From the NCBI RefSeq assembly GCF_039545135.1, contig NZ_BAABRU010000021.1, forward strand, positions 27,622-91,621: DNA of 64,000 bases, in the 5' to 3' direction. Numbering within the stretch: position 1 is the first letter of the stretch; each line of letters starts with the position of its first letter. This DNA comes from Herpetosiphon gulosus (GTDB lineage Bacteria > Chloroflexota > Chloroflexia > Chloroflexales > Herpetosiphonaceae). This document shows, in pieces, positions 33,646-42,323 of this stretch. The translations under genes and the position numbers were made by a program. The notes under the pieces are model-generated. The model searched no databases, was not told the origin of the DNA, and was given only the letters and a program-made list of their open reading frames with translations.

Positions 33646-34479
33646 GTGGCGATTATTGTAACCGACAGCACTGCTGATATTCCCGCTGGTTTGGCAGCAG
33701 AAAACGACATTCATGTGATTCCATTGACAGTTAATTTCGATGCTGAATCATTTGCCGATGGTGTGGAAATTACTCATGATCAATTTTATGCTCGCTTAGT
33801 TGAAAGCAACAATTTGCCGACAACCTCGCAGCCTTCAGTCGGCGCGTTTGAGCAATTGTATCGGGCAATTGGCAACGACGAGCCAATTATCTCGATTCAT
33901 ATTGCTGGCAAATTGAGTGGCACAATTCGCTCGGCCCAGCAAGCAGCCGAATTATTGCCCGATTTTGATATTCGGGTGATCGATGTGCAAAGCACCACTA
34001 TGTCGCAAGGTTGGGCGGCATTATTGGCTGCCCGCGCTGCCAAAGAAGGCAAATCGGCTGATGAGATTGTGGCATTGGTGCATAGCATCGTCGAGCGCAC
34101 CCGCTTGTTGGCAGCTTTGGATACCTTGCGCTACCTCGAAAAGGGTGGCCGCATTGGCAAAACCCGCGCCTTGCTTGGTACGTTACTGAATGTTAAGCCG
34201 ATTATCGATGTGCGTGATGGCGAGGTAAAACCGTTCGAGCAAGTGCGCAGCAAGAAAAAAGCTGTGGCCCGCTTGATCGAAGAAGCTCGTAGCATGGCTC
34301 CGTTTGAAGAATTAGCGGTGCTCTATTCACGCAATGAAGCTGAAGCTCGCGAATTTGCCCAAAGCCTCAACGAGATTTTCCCCGCTGATCGAATTGTGCT
34401 GGCCGAAATTGGCGCGGTCGTGGGAACCCACATCGGCCCGGGTGCACTTGGTTTCACTGGTGTACGTAAAAATAAATAA
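33646..34479 (+). CDS. DegV family fatty-acid-binding protein (FakB-like) 2
   Basis: The 277-residue paralogue of the previous gene starts VAIIVTDSTADIPAGLAAEN and shares IISIHIAGKLSGTIRSAQQA and DVQSTTMSQGWAALLAARAA. Two DegV proteins with one kinase are usual: each favours a different fatty acid (saturated or unsaturated in Staphylococcus). GTG at 33646 is preceded by AAGGAGG only four bases away; ATG at 33628 is the alternative. A 183-base gap with an A/T-rich stretch separates it from the first copy, so it may also have its own promoter. Confidence 0.83.
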   Translation: MAIIVTDSTADIPAGLAAENDIHVIPLTVNFDAESFADGVEITHDQFYARLVESNNLPTTSQPSVGAFEQLYRAIGNDEPIISIHIAGKLSGTIRSAQQAAELLPDFDIRVIDVQSTTMSQGWAALLAARAAKEGKSADEIVALVHSIVERTRLLAALDTLRYLEKGGRIGKTRALLGTLLNVKPIIDVRDGEVKPFEQVRSKKKAVARLIEEARSMAPFEELAVLYSRNEAEAREFAQSLNEIFPADRIVLAEIGAVVGTHIGPGALGFTGVRKNK

Positions 34480-34761
34480 GGGATCAGGGGTCAGGGATCA
34501 GGGGTCGGGGCTGAACATCCATAGCCTTGCCTCTGATCCTTCATCATTATAAACGCTGCGTTTCTGTGTTCGCTAGTAGCGCTCTTTTGATTTTGCCTTT
34601 TGCCTTTTGCGTTCTGCCTTCATCCCTCATAATTCATCCTTCATCCTTAACCACAGCGACTTAAGTCATAGCTAGTCGTGCTATAATCGTTCTAAATAGC
34701 ACAACAAGATTGCTCAATGGTGCGCGACACTCGCATCATTGTTATAGGAGCGCATAGCACC
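34480..34761. repeat. Repeat-rich intergenic region before the Mrp gene
   Basis: Words such as GGGATCAGGGGTCAGGG, GCCTTTTGCCTTTTGCG and CATCCTTCATCCTT repeat here, resembling in complement the AAAGTCAAAAGTCAGAGGGC text at 440-470. No gene is supported. CGTGCTATAATCG at 34678-34690 contains TATAAT and may be the promoter of the next gene. Confidence 0.5.
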
Positions 34762-35841
34762 ATGGGCTTGTTTGGGAAACGGGCGGATGCGCCAACACAA
34801 GAGGCAGTCTTGGCTGCCCTTGCAACGGTGCAAGAGCCAGAACTCGGCGGCAATTTAGTTGCCCGCAAAATGATCAAAGAGCTTAACATTGATGGCGGAC
34901 GGGTTGTTGTTTTGGTCGATCTCACCACGCCAGCATGTCCATTCAAGGAACAACTGGCCAACGATGTTCGCGCAGCTTTGGCACAAGTGCCGGGCGTAAG
35001 CGAAGTCGAGGTCGATTTCACCGCGACCGTGCGGTCATACAATGGGATTCCCGATAAAGCTCGGGTTCCCGGGGTTAGCCATATTTTGGCGGTAGCTTCG
35101 GGCAAAGGCGGCGTAGGTAAATCGACGGTTGCAGTCAACTTGGCAGTCGCTTTGGCCCAAGAAGGTGCAAAGGTTGGCTTGCTTGATGCCGATATTTATG
35201 GGCCAAGCGCCCCCTTGATGACTGGCGCACGTGGCAAACCAGGCATTACCGAAAATCAAAAAATTGCCCCGCTCGAAGCGCACGGCATCAAAATCATTTC
35301 GGTGGGCTATTTTGTTGATGATAGCCAGCCCTTGGTTTGGCGTGGGCCGATGATTTCATCGATGTTGCGCCAATTTTTGTTCGAGGTTGATTGGGGCCAT
35401 CTCGATTATTTGATCGTCGATTTGCCACCTGGCACTGGCGATATTCAACTCACATTGGCGCAATCGATTCCACTTTCTGGCGCGGTTGTGGTAACGACAC
35501 CGCAAGATGTAGCCCTTGCTGATGCGATTAAAGGCGTTGAGATGTTCCGCAAGTTGAATGTACCCATCTTGGGGATTGTCGAGAACATGAGCTACTTTAT
35601 TGCACCTGATACTGGCAAGCGCTACGACATTTTTGGTCATGGCGGCGCTCGAACCGCTAGCAGCAAATTGGGTGTACCATTCTTAGGTGAAATACCTTTG
35701 GGCATGCCAATTCGCGAAGGTGGCGATACTGGCCAACCAGCGGTTACCCAAAGCGCCAAAGATGCCTATGCTGATTCGTTCCGCGATGTTGCTCGCACTT
35801 TAGCAGGCCGCATCAGTATTGAAACCATGGTGGCGGCCTAG
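34762..35841 (+). CDS. Mrp/ApbC-type P-loop ATPase, Fe-S cluster carrier
   Basis: The 359-residue protein has an N-terminal MIP18/DUF59 domain (about 10-90, VLAALATVQEPELGGNLV) and a ParA-like ATPase domain with the deviant Walker A ILAVASGKGGVGKSTVAVNL near 110 and the IVDLPPGTGDIQLTLAQ switch. Mrp proteins carry and insert Fe-S clusters. The usual CxxC pair of Nbp35-type proteins is not seen: the stretch following ENMSYFI has no Cys, and this is odd for an Mrp. AGGAG precedes the ATG at 34762; the frame is open to 34717. moaA, a Fe-S enzyme, is next. Confidence 0.85.
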   Translation: MGLFGKRADAPTQEAVLAALATVQEPELGGNLVARKMIKELNIDGGRVVVLVDLTTPACPFKEQLANDVRAALAQVPGVSEVEVDFTATVRSYNGIPDKARVPGVSHILAVASGKGGVGKSTVAVNLAVALAQEGAKVGLLDADIYGPSAPLMTGARGKPGITENQKIAPLEAHGIKIISVGYFVDDSQPLVWRGPMISSMLRQFLFEVDWGHLDYLIVDLPPGTGDIQLTLAQSIPLSGAVVVTTPQDVALADAIKGVEMFRKLNVPILGIVENMSYFIAPDTGKRYDIFGHGGARTASSKLGVPFLGEIPLGMPIREGGDTGQPAVTQSAKDAYADSFRDVARTLAGRISIETMVAA

Positions 35842-35915
35842 CGCCTTGCCACTGGCAACGCTTCAATGACGCATGGCTGCTGCTATGCGTCATTGTTGTC
35901 TGAAAGAGCAAGCCG

Positions 35916-36950
35916 ATGATGCCGATAGAATTGTTGGAACAACCTCAAACGCTGCAAACCCGTAGCAACGCCCCAGCCCACGATGCCCACGGGCGGCGGA
36001 TTAATTACCTGCGGATTTCATTAACCGATCGCTGTAATTTTCGCTGCTTTTACTGTATGCCTGAATGGGGCATGCAATTTGCACCCAAGCCGGAACTGCT
36101 CACCAATGCTGAGTTGATTCGTTTGGTACGGATTATGGCTCAAACTGGCTTTGAAAAAATTCGGCTGACTGGTGGTGAGCCAACTTTGCGCCGCGATTTG
36201 GTCAGTCTAGTCGAGGCGATTGCCAATACTCCAGGCATTCGCGAAGTTTCGATGACCACCAATGCTTTATTATTGGCTCCGATCGCTCAGCAATTGGCCG
36301 ATGCTGGCCTCAAGCGGGTCAATATCAGTATCGATTCGCTCAACCCCGAAAGCTTCCGCAAAATCACGCGTGGCGGCGATTTGGCACGAGTTTGGGCTGG
36401 CATCGAAGCCGCTGAGCAGGCTGGGCTGACTCCATTAAAACTCAATTGTGTGGTTGTGCGTGGAGTCAATGATCATGAGGTGCTTAATTTGGCGCGGCTG
36501 ACGATCGATAAACCTTGGCAAATGCGTTTTATCGAAGTAATGCCCTTGGTTGGCGTAGCCGATGTTGCCGATAATGGAGTTGTGCCCAGCAACCAATTAA
36601 TCGCACAAATTGAGGCTGAGTTTGGCCTCGATTTTCTTGGTTGGTATGGCGCTGATCCGGCTCGCACCTATCAAATTCCTGGGGCGCAAGGCAAAATTGG
36701 CTTTATTAGCTCAATTAGCGACCCGTTTTGTGCCACTTGCAACCGCATGCGGCTCACCGCTGATGGCAAATTACACCTGTGTTTGCTGCGCGATAATGAG
36801 CTTGACCTCCGAGCAGCCCTGCGTGGTAGCAGCAGCGACGAAGAGCTAGAAGCCTTAGTTCGCCATGCAGTTTGGATCAAACCATGGGGCCATGGCCTAC
36901 CTGATGGAGTTAAGCCAACTGTTCGCGGCATGTCGGAGTTAGGTGGTTAA
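35916..36950 (+). CDS. moaA: GTP 3',8-cyclase (molybdenum cofactor synthesis)
   Basis: The 344-residue radical-SAM enzyme has the SAM cluster CNFRCFYC (Cys40, Cys44, Cys47), the GGEP motif (LTGGEPTLRRDL), and a second cluster site CATCNRMRLTADGKLHLC near 268-285. It ends in the conserved GG (VRGMSELGG). With MoaC it converts GTP to cyclic pyranopterin monophosphate. No other molybdopterin genes are in the window. It lies 74 bases after the Mrp-type gene. Start at 35916 or the adjacent ATG at 35919. Confidence 0.93.
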   Translation: MMPIELLEQPQTLQTRSNAPAHDAHGRRINYLRISLTDRCNFRCFYCMPEWGMQFAPKPELLTNAELIRLVRIMAQTGFEKIRLTGGEPTLRRDLVSLVEAIANTPGIREVSMTTNALLLAPIAQQLADAGLKRVNISIDSLNPESFRKITRGGDLARVWAGIEAAEQAGLTPLKLNCVVVRGVNDHEVLNLARLTIDKPWQMRFIEVMPLVGVADVADNGVVPSNQLIAQIEAEFGLDFLGWYGADPARTYQIPGAQGKIGFISSISDPFCATCNRMRLTADGKLHLCLLRDNELDLRAALRGSSSDEELEALVRHAVWIKPWGHGLPDGVKPTVRGMSELGG

Positions 36951-36973
36951 GCGTGTAGCAGAAGGAAACCCCA

Positions 36974-37432
36974 ATGCCAACAGCATTACGCATCAGCGCC
37001 AACGAATTGGTCAGTACCGATCAGAGCACGACATTTGGCTATGTTTGCCATTTTGAAAACAACCGTGAATGGTGGTTGCCAGTCACCCATACCCAACATC
37101 TCAGCGGCGAAGGTGTTGGCGCAGTGTATGAGGAGCACGCCAAAGTTGCGGGCATTCCCATGAAAATGCTGTTGAAGGTGTATCACTACAACCCACCACA
37201 GCAAATCAAATTCACAATTAGCTCAGCATTAATGCAATCGGATATGGATTATCAATTTTTGGTTGAGCCAACCGGCACGCGGATTATCATTAGCACAGCG
37301 ATTAATTTCAAATGGTTTTTACGCCCATTTGCCCCACTCATGCGTTCAGCCTTAATCAAAGAGGCTAGCCAGCATTTGGGGGTACTCAAAACCGTTTTGG
37401 CCCAAAAATTCAGCCAATCAATCAACAAATAA
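36974..37432 (+). CDS. SRPBCC (START-like) family protein
   Basis: The 152-residue protein has the helix-grip pattern of polyketide cyclase/START-like proteins: VCHFENNREWWLPVTHTQHL, GIPMKMLLKVYHYNPPQQIK, then DYQFLVEPTGTRIIISTAIN and a long C-terminal helix (SALIKEASQHLGVLKTVLA). Such proteins bind hydrophobic ligands in a cavity; the ligand is unknown. It follows moaA by 23 bases, so it is probably co-transcribed, though a role in cofactor synthesis is not implied. Confidence 0.72.
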   Translation: MPTALRISANELVSTDQSTTFGYVCHFENNREWWLPVTHTQHLSGEGVGAVYEEHAKVAGIPMKMLLKVYHYNPPQQIKFTISSALMQSDMDYQFLVEPTGTRIIISTAINFKWFLRPFAPLMRSALIKEASQHLGVLKTVLAQKFSQSINK

Positions 37433-37450
37433 GCTCAATTGCTGCCTAAG

Positions 37451-37520
37451 TTGTAGCAACTTTATGGTATGCTATACAAAACTTAGACGCTGAGGTCAAC
37501 ATTGTTGCTCAGCGTTTTTT
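37451..37520 (+). promoter_or_regulatory. Promoter followed at once by a terminator-like hairpin
   Basis: TTGTAG (37451-37456) and TATACA (37474-37479) are 17 bases apart. ACGCTGAG (37487-37494) and CTCAGCGT (37508-37515) form a hairpin followed by TTTTTT, at the expected transcription start. The next gene begins at 37544, so this may be an attenuator or the terminator of the previous transcript. Confidence 0.6.
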
Positions 37521-37543
37521 GTTGTTGAAAGGATAACAGCGCA

Positions 37544-37984
37544 ATGGCGCGGACTGATCAATCGAATGAATCGGAAGTTTTAGCAGGCAGTAGTCGGGTT
37601 TTACGCTTCGCCTATTGTGTACTGGCAATCTCGGCTGGTGCGCGTGCCTTGTTCCAGGTTGCCACCAAATTCTATCAAGCACCCCTGGCCTATGGTTTAA
37701 CAACCGTAGCAGCATTAATTTATTGGGTCGCCTTTTTGGGGTTTGGGCGACGCTCACCTCAAGCTTGGCGCATAACCTTGGGCGTATGTGCAATTGAACT
37801 TTTAGGCGTGATCACGGTTGGCATTTTGACCTTGATCGAACGCGATTGGTTTCCGAAAGATACTGTTTGGAGCGATTTTGGGATTGGCTATGGCTTTACG
37901 CCATTATTATTGCCAATCGCTGGGCTGTGGTTATTGCTTCGCCAAGAAACCCGCCAAGCCTATGGGGTCGCCAATAAACTCTGA
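37544..37984 (+). CDS. Small membrane protein, 146 residues
   Basis: I do not recognise the family. The protein has four predicted membrane segments (about 25-42, 50-68, 76-98, 113-133), a short polar N-terminus and a basic C-terminus. AAGGAT lies eight bases before the ATG. Its 3' end overlaps the 3' end of the convergent esterase gene by 25 bases. A terminator-like hairpin sits in its leader. Confidence 0.62.
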   Translation: MARTDQSNESEVLAGSSRVLRFAYCVLAISAGARALFQVATKFYQAPLAYGLTTVAALIYWVAFLGFGRRSPQAWRITLGVCAIELLGVITVGILTLIERDWFPKDTVWSDFGIGYGFTPLLLPIAGLWLLLRQETRQAYGVANKL

Positions 37985-38772
37985 ACAGCAGCAACAACGG
38001 CAGGCCATTCACGACTCGATGGATCGATTAACTCAAAGTGATGGGCGTTTGGCAGCGGCACCAAACGCGCCTCATCACCAGCAGCCAGCGCCTGCTCAAC
38101 ATAGCTTTGGCTGATAGCGAAGGGCACTGGCCCATCATCAGTTCCATGCAACACAATTTGCGGCACATGCAAGGGCAATAAGGCAGCAGGCGAAGCGTCA
38201 TGATAGCGTTCGGGATAGCTCTCCGGCGAGCCACCCAATAGTTCTTGTACCGCTTGCTGGCTTAGACGGCGCTGATCAGCCAAGGCCAAATCGGCCACAC
38301 CTGCCAAGCTCACAACCCCTTTTAATGGTAGCGGTTGGGCTTGCCATAGCAGGCTAGTTGAGGCCAATTTAGGCCGCGCCGCCAGCCATAAGGCTAAATG
38401 ACCACCCGCCGAATGGCCCAAACTAATGACCCGTTGTGGATCAAGCGGATAGTGCTGGGCCAAGCTAGGCACAAAATCGGCAGCTTGGGCAACATCTAAA
38501 AAGGTATTTGGCCAGCCACCAGCATTGCCCACTCGCCGATACTCGATATTCCAAGTAGCGTAGCCCAAGGCTGTCAGGGCTGCACAGACATGCCCAATAT
38601 GTTCAAGATCATAGCGTGCTCGCCAAAACCCCCCATGGACAACGACGACCACTGGGAATGGCCCGATTCCTGGCGGTAAGCGCAAATCAGCAAATTGAAG
38701 CGGCTCAGATCCATACCAAATCCGCTGATCAGCAGGCGGCGCAGCCTGTGCCAAAATCGAATCACTCATCAT
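37960..38772 (-). CDS. Alpha/beta hydrolase (carboxylesterase-like)
   Basis: The 270-residue cytoplasmic hydrolase shows the oxyanion strand VVVVHGGFWRARYD, the nucleophile elbow VISLGHSAGGHLALWL, an acidic residue in IVLHGTDDGPVPF, and the C-terminal His in LPNAHHFELIDP. This HGG(F/W) plus GHSAGG type groups with BD-FAE/kynurenine formamidase-like esterases; the substrate is unknown. TAGGAAC precedes the double ATG. It is convergent with, and overlaps, the small membrane protein gene. Confidence 0.8.
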   Translation of the reverse strand: MMSDSILAQAAPPADQRIWYGSEPLQFADLRLPPGIGPFPVVVVVHGGFWRARYDLEHIGHVCAALTALGYATWNIEYRRVGNAGGWPNTFLDVAQAADFVPSLAQHYPLDPQRVISLGHSAGGHLALWLAARPKLASTSLLWQAQPLPLKGVVSLAGVADLALADQRRLSQQAVQELLGGSPESYPERYHDASPAALLPLHVPQIVLHGTDDGPVPFAISQSYVEQALAAGDEARLVPLPNAHHFELIDPSSREWPAVVAAVQSLLATP

Positions 38773-38924
38773 TTGTTCCTAATTATTAAAAAATACATAG
38801 TTGTTAATAAAGTTTTAAAGGCGAATAGGACTGTTGGCCTATGGTCAATCCAGCCCTAGCATAGCACGATCTACCCATTATTTCCATGGAACTGCCACGT
38901 TTGCAGTCAAGAGGAGTGTCTAGT

Positions 38925-40667
38925 ATGGTTATTCGAAGGATGATGTTTGTTTTGCTGGTTATTTTTAGCTTGAGCACTGTTTCGGCAAAGCCGCTTGAAA
39001 CGCCCACTGCTGAGCCACTCGACGCAGCAAGCCCCGCTAGCCCAGCCGCCACCAATGCCTACACAATGCGGGCTGGATTTCCGGCGACCAAGCCCAATGG
39101 CTCATATTTTTCCTCACCAACCGTCGTTGATTTATTTAAAGATGGCTCACCCGAGATCCTTTCAGCAGATGCCACAGGCTGTATTTGGGGCTACAACATT
39201 TACGGCCAATTGCTGCCTGGCTTCCCATGGATGACTGGCGGCGCGTGCGCCAATACCCCACGGATCAATGGTTCGTTGGTAGTCGCTGATATCAACAACG
39301 ATGGCCTGCTGGAAATTGTGGTTGGTACACGGGGCAAGGGGACGAATGCAGGTCAACGGGGCAAAGTCATTGTCTATCAACGCAATGGGGCAATCTTGAG
39401 CGGCTGGCCCAAAGAAATGGAATGGGCCTATATCACCAACGGCAACTTCCCCGAGGTGGTACACGTAGCTGTCGCCGATATTATTGGCGATAGCAAACTT
39501 GAAGTGATTGCCACCACCACCAACGAGGCTGGCAGCAATACCAACTTTGCGCCCAATGTCCACGCTTGGTATTACACCGGCAATGCCGTCGCTGGCTATC
39601 CCCAAAGTGCTGAAAAGGGTTCGGGTATTTGGGGTCACCCTGCTTTGGCCGATATCGATAATAACGGCTTTTCAGAAATTCTGGTGGGCCGCGATGAAAT
39701 CTATTTCTATCGCTATAACAATAATGGCACCCAATATAGTGGCTGGCCAATTCGAACCTATACAAATATTAATCAAACCACTTGGAATGTCCATGATTAT
39801 ATGGAATTTACCCGCTCTGGGCCAGCAGTTGCCGACTTGGATGGCGATGGAAGTTACGAGATAATTGCCGCTGGTAAAGTGCGCACACCAGATGGCTTAC
39901 CGAATAACAACTATGATCCGCAAATTGCTAGCGCGGTTTTCGTGACCGAGCCAGATGGCACCCGCCGCACCGGCTGGACAGATGCCAAACGCGCTGGCGC
40001 ACCCTTGGATGTCAACTTCACTCCCAATAATCCAATTGTGGTTGCTGATTTGGATAGCGACGGTAAAAAGGAATTTGTGGTAACGTTTGATGATGGTACG
40101 ATTCGCGCATATCGCGAAAACGGCACGCAAATGTGGTCATATTTCTATGCTGAGGAACCCGTTGCAGGTGCGCCAACTCGCAAAGTATTTGGCAGCGAAG
40201 TGGTGATTGCCGATGTTACAGGTGATCGCAAGCTCGATATCGTCTTTGGTACCTATGCATTTGATCGGGTTTATGCAAGCGTTGTGGGGCTATATGCGCT
40301 TGATGCCCGCAATGGAGCCTTGCACGCAGGCTTCCCACTGAGCTTGCCCAACGAAGGCACGGCCAGCGATAATAGTGCTGGATCGCAGAAAGGGATTCAA
40401 GCAGCTCCAACCATCTCCGATCTCGACAACAATTGCTATCTTGAAATTTTGGCGCATAGTCGGGCTGGCAATATTTATGTTTGGGAAACCCCAGGCCGCA
40501 ATTTGCCTGAATTAATGCCTTGGCCGATGAGCCGCCAGAACTTGCAGCGCACCGCATGGGTCAAAAACCCACCAGAACCACGCCAACAAGTATTTGCCCC
40601 CGAGCAAATTCAAGGTGGCAATTTCAATGTCTATCTGCCAATGACCCGCATGGGTTGCGATTTCTAA
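38925..40667 (+). CDS. Secreted FG-GAP/VCBS beta-propeller protein
   Basis: The 580-residue protein has a signal peptide (MVIRRMMFVLLVIFSLSTVSA) and about seven integrin-like FG-GAP blades with calcium-loop motifs: VVADINNDGLLEIVVG, ALADIDNNGFSEILVG, AVADLDGDGSYEIIAA, VVADLDSDGKKEFVVT, VIADVTGDRKLDIVFG, TISDLDNNCYLEILA. The blade count fits one complete propeller. The end, NFNVYLPMTRMGCDF, resembles the short C-terminal 'YLP' motif of other exported Chloroflexota proteins. GAGGAG precedes the ATG at 38925; the frame is open to 38886. Binding or adhesion is likely; no catalytic site is visible. Confidence 0.8.
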   Translation: MVIRRMMFVLLVIFSLSTVSAKPLETPTAEPLDAASPASPAATNAYTMRAGFPATKPNGSYFSSPTVVDLFKDGSPEILSADATGCIWGYNIYGQLLPGFPWMTGGACANTPRINGSLVVADINNDGLLEIVVGTRGKGTNAGQRGKVIVYQRNGAILSGWPKEMEWAYITNGNFPEVVHVAVADIIGDSKLEVIATTTNEAGSNTNFAPNVHAWYYTGNAVAGYPQSAEKGSGIWGHPALADIDNNGFSEILVGRDEIYFYRYNNNGTQYSGWPIRTYTNINQTTWNVHDYMEFTRSGPAVADLDGDGSYEIIAAGKVRTPDGLPNNNYDPQIASAVFVTEPDGTRRTGWTDAKRAGAPLDVNFTPNNPIVVADLDSDGKKEFVVTFDDGTIRAYRENGTQMWSYFYAEEPVAGAPTRKVFGSEVVIADVTGDRKLDIVFGTYAFDRVYASVVGLYALDARNGALHAGFPLSLPNEGTASDNSAGSQKGIQAAPTISDLDNNCYLEILAHSRAGNIYVWETPGRNLPELMPWPMSRQNLQRTAWVKNPPEPRQQVFAPEQIQGGNFNVYLPMTRMGCDF

Positions 40668-40680
40668 AATTATTGTACGA

Positions 40681-40706
40681 GCAGGGATGGTCGCAACCAT
40701 CCCTGC
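40681..40706. terminator. Bidirectional terminator
   Basis: GCAGGGATGGT and ACCATCCCTGC pair perfectly around CGCA between two convergent genes. Confidence 0.85.
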
Positions 40707-40714
40707 TTTGTTAA

Positions 40715-41422
40715 TTATTGCAATGGTAGATTTGGATCAATCTTGTAGCTCTGAACAATTCGCAAAAGATCTGGTTGCAAAGCCTCAAACTGCTCCAACG
40801 GCACTAAAATCTGAATGATGCTAATATAGTTACCATCACGCCGCACGTAGCCATCGCCACTCATCGCCAGCAAGCTTTGCTCATCAATAAAACTATAGGA
40901 AACATAGGTGTTGCCATCGGCTTGTAGCACTGGCTGATCGATATTAAACTCCGACGATTGCCCGACAATTTGGCTAATAAAATCATTCAAAAACTCAGCT
41001 TGGTCGCCAATTAAATTCTGGCTATCATCAACCACCAACAACTGAATAAAAGCTTGCTCAGCGGGATCAACCCAAAAGAGCAAATTATTACCAGCATCGA
41101 CACTATCACGCATTTGCCAATCGTCGGGTACATCGATCGCAAAGGCTTGGGTGGGGTTGGTATAGGTTTTCAAGCCTTTAATTTCGATAAAGGCTGTGCT
41201 ATTACCTGGAACGTTGCCCAAATCGGCCACAGTTGGGGTTAGGCGTGGGAGCGGGGTAAATGTCGGGGGAATCGTGGAGGTAAGGGTTGGCTGAACCAAG
41301 GTTGGCTCAGGGGTTGCCGTGTTTACTTGGGCAACCACTTGCGTTGTGGGAACCGATGTGGCTGTCGCGCCACCACAGGCGACCAAGCCACAAACCAACA
41401 GAAAATAGCTAATCAACCGCAT
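40715..41422 (-). CDS. Lipoprotein of unknown function
   Basis: The 235-residue protein begins MRLISYFLLVCGLVACGG, a lipoprotein signal with the lipobox LVAC, followed by a Thr/Pro-rich tether to about residue 65. The rest (about 75-235) resembles PsbP/lipoprotein-type alpha-beta folds: FAIDVPDDWQMRDS, then ADGNTYVSYSFIDEQ and VPLEQFEALQPDLLRIVQSY. This FxIxxPxxW pattern is common in exported proteins of unknown role. AAGGAG lies six bases before the ATG. It is anchored outside the cytoplasmic membrane. Confidence 0.75.
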   Translation of the reverse strand: MRLISYFLLVCGLVACGGATATSVPTTQVVAQVNTATPEPTLVQPTLTSTIPPTFTPLPRLTPTVADLGNVPGNSTAFIEIKGLKTYTNPTQAFAIDVPDDWQMRDSVDAGNNLLFWVDPAEQAFIQLLVVDDSQNLIGDQAEFLNDFISQIVGQSSEFNIDQPVLQADGNTYVSYSFIDEQSLLAMSGDGYVRRDGNYISIIQILVPLEQFEALQPDLLRIVQSYKIDPNLPLQ

Positions 41423-41483
41423 AGATGCTCCTTCGACCAAATCGGTCGGCTCAATGACGGTCTAGAGTGTACTCGATTTTAGC

Positions 41484-42323
41484 TTAGACAAATTCGCCGC
41501 GCTGCCAACGCGCCCATTGTTGCAATTCTTCATAATAATCAGCAACACAAGCAATCCCCGCCTGAATCCCATCATCAAGGTGCAGTAAATCGGCCATGCT
41601 CATGCGATTTACATCGGGGCTAAAGAGTAAATCGGGCGGGGTTTCGCGCAAACGTTGCAAGGTAATTTGATGCACCATAATCCCAATTGCGCGTTCAGCT
41701 AGCGCCAATTGGGTCAGCGGAACCCAGCGTCGCCACGAAAACAGGCTACTTTGGGCGGCGTTGCTCACCTCAAATTGATCGAATTCGCCAATCAAATTGA
41801 CGGCAATCACTCGTTCGGCCCCAAGTTGGCGGGTTATATCAATTGGCAAATTATTGCGAATGCCACCATCGGCCAAAATATATTTACCGATGCGGCGAGG
41901 TGGAAACACCCCAGGCACTGCCGCACTCGCCAAAGCCGCTTCAACCAACGAGCCACGTTGCAACACCACCTCATGACCAGTCACCAAATCGACAGCCACC
42001 GCCGCATAGGGTATCGGCAAATCTTCGATCAGTTGATCGCCCAATAATTCACTGAGCACTCCGGCCAATTTTTCCGAGCCAATCAAGCCCCAACTCGCCG
42101 GATCAAGGCTGAGAATTCGGCGCAACGGCGTGGCACGAAAGGCTTGCTCAATCGTCGTGGCATTGTAGCCTGCCGCCACTACTGCCCCAATAATCGCCCC
42201 AATGCTGGTTCCAGCCACCATATTTGGTTGGATGCCAACCCGCTCTAATTCATGGAGCACACCGATATGGGCACTGCCCTTGCCACCCCCACCACCAAGA
42301 CATAAACCAATCGTGCGTTGCAT
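41484..42323 (-). CDS. Patatin-like phospholipase
   Basis: The 279-residue protein has the patatin elements: the Gly-rich oxyanion loop LCLGGGGGKGSAHIGVL, the nucleophile VAGTSIGAIIG (Ser40) and the DGG dyad Asp (ILADGGIRNNLP, near residue 152). This matches the RssA/NTE-like bacterial lysophospholipase group, without cyclic-nucleotide domains. There is no signal peptide, so it acts on lipids from the cytoplasmic side. It precedes the lipoprotein gene by 61 bases in the same direction. Confidence 0.85.
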   Translation of the reverse strand: MQRTIGLCLGGGGGKGSAHIGVLHELERVGIQPNMVAGTSIGAIIGAVVAAGYNATTIEQAFRATPLRRILSLDPASWGLIGSEKLAGVLSELLGDQLIEDLPIPYAAVAVDLVTGHEVVLQRGSLVEAALASAAVPGVFPPRRIGKYILADGGIRNNLPIDITRQLGAERVIAVNLIGEFDQFEVSNAAQSSLFSWRRWVPLTQLALAERAIGIMVHQITLQRLRETPPDLLFSPDVNRMSMADLLHLDDGIQAGIACVADYYEELQQWARWQRGEFV

